DNA from: Dehalococcoidia bacterium
GTDB lineage: Bacteria > Chloroflexota > Dehalococcoidia > GIF9 > AB-539-J10
NCBI GenBank assembly: GCA_023128875.1
Contig: JAGMDB010000003.1
Span: 1 to 13,421, forward strand
Length of the DNA: 13,421 nt
Direction: 5' to 3'
Within the stretch, counting starts at the first letter, position 1. Each line of letters starts with the position of its first letter. A model generated the notes under the pieces. That model saw nothing but the letters and a program-made list of their open reading frames with translations, ran no database searches and was not told where the DNA came from. This document shows positions 13,116 through 13,421 of this stretch, piece by piece. The translations under genes were made by a program, and so were the position numbers.

Positions 13116-13421
13116 TTAATACTCGGGGTAACCTCCCGGTGGCATCGATGGCGTCTTTTCCTTCTCGGGGATGTCAGTTACCAATGATTCAGTGGTCAAA
13201 ATCATATTAGCAATGCTGGCCCCATACTGCAGAGCGGATCTAGTAACTTTAAGTGGGTCTACTATGCCTCTTTCCACCATCTTCACGCCCAATTCATCTT
13301 TAGCTGCGTCATAGCCTATGCCGGGCTGGCTTTCTTTTATCTTATTCACCACCACTGAGCCCTCTCTGCCACTATTCGCAGCAATGCAGCGGATAGGCTC
13401 TTCCAAAGCTCGTTTCAGTAT
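13116..13421 (-). CDS. groEL: Chaperonin GroEL, C-terminal part, 5' end outside window
   Basis: The last 101 residues of the 60-kDa chaperonin, which folds proteins inside a double-ring chamber in the cytosol. Visible conserved stretches are [44 protein letters not shown] and [14 protein letters not shown], all typical of the C-terminal equatorial domain; D51 in VDPLKVTR precedes the ATP-site region. The tail is [15 protein letters not shown] rather than the Gly-Gly-Met repeat of many bacteria. The frame is open to the right edge, so the start and groES lie outside. A TTG at 13406 is internal. The convergent M16 gene is separated by the bidirectional terminator. Confidence 0.97.
   Translation of the reverse strand: MLKRALEEPIRCIAANSGREGSVVVNKIKESQPGIGYDAAKDELGVKMVERGIVDPLKVTRSALQYGASIANMILTTESLVTDIPEKEKTPSMPPGGYPEY

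Overview
The window most resembles a chromosomal segment of a Dehalococcoidia-like Chloroflexota bacterium. This is an inference from gene content: an archaeal-style STT3/AglB oligosaccharyltransferase in an otherwise bacterial setting, a DUF2851 protein, a short XRE regulator of a type I associate with that phylum, and housekeeping genes (gltX, lspA, rluD, tsaD, groEL). No taxonomic marker gene is complete enough to settle it. Base composition looks moderate (mid-40s % GC by eye) and even. There are no tRNA or rRNA genes, CRISPR arrays or recognisable transposases.

Layout. Positions 1-650 (+) hold the 3' part of a ZIP metal transporter. Positions 687-1149 (-) hold a NifU-C-type Fe-S protein, broken by one frameshift, followed by an FmdB-type zinc-ribbon protein; an extended -10 promoter lies upstream. 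Positions 1351-2574 (-) hold a membrane protein that fuses a thioredoxin-like domain to a CcdA/DsbD-like membrane domain. Positions 2682 to about 6346 (-) form a tight run transcribed in the order dksA/traR-like, lspA, rluD-like, an 86-residue coiled-coil protein, gltX. From 6547 (+) a 40-residue one-TM protein precedes tsaD. tsaD ends tail-to-tail with a DUF2851 gene (-), their stop codons overlapping.

Positions 9000-11900 are the most unusual part. The start of an M16 peptidase gene and the divergent promoter region upstream of it occur twice, as a broken copy at 9063-9270 and an intact copy at 11660-11864, about 2.6 kb apart and over 90% identical in their best parts. In the intact copy the divergent partner is an XRE regulator. 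In the broken copy the same promoter now faces DUF2851, and only the first few codons of the regulator seem to remain. A decayed copy of the DUF2851 5' end lies at 11284-11346, just upstream of STT3. The simplest reading is a tandem duplication of a DUF2851 - XRE - promoter - M16 block, with reciprocal loss and with STT3 now between the copies. The conserved promoter (TATAAT 7 nt before the regulator ATG) predicts a leaderless regulator mRNA and suggests that one regulator could control both loci.

The window closes with the intact M16 peptidase (+), a strong bidirectional terminator, and the 3' end of groEL (-). Functionally the segment combines translation and tRNA modification (gltX, tsaD, rluD), lipoprotein and surface-protein maturation (lspA, STT3, the thiol-disulfide membrane protein, M16), metal and Fe-S handling (ZIP, NifU, FmdB) and protein folding (groEL).
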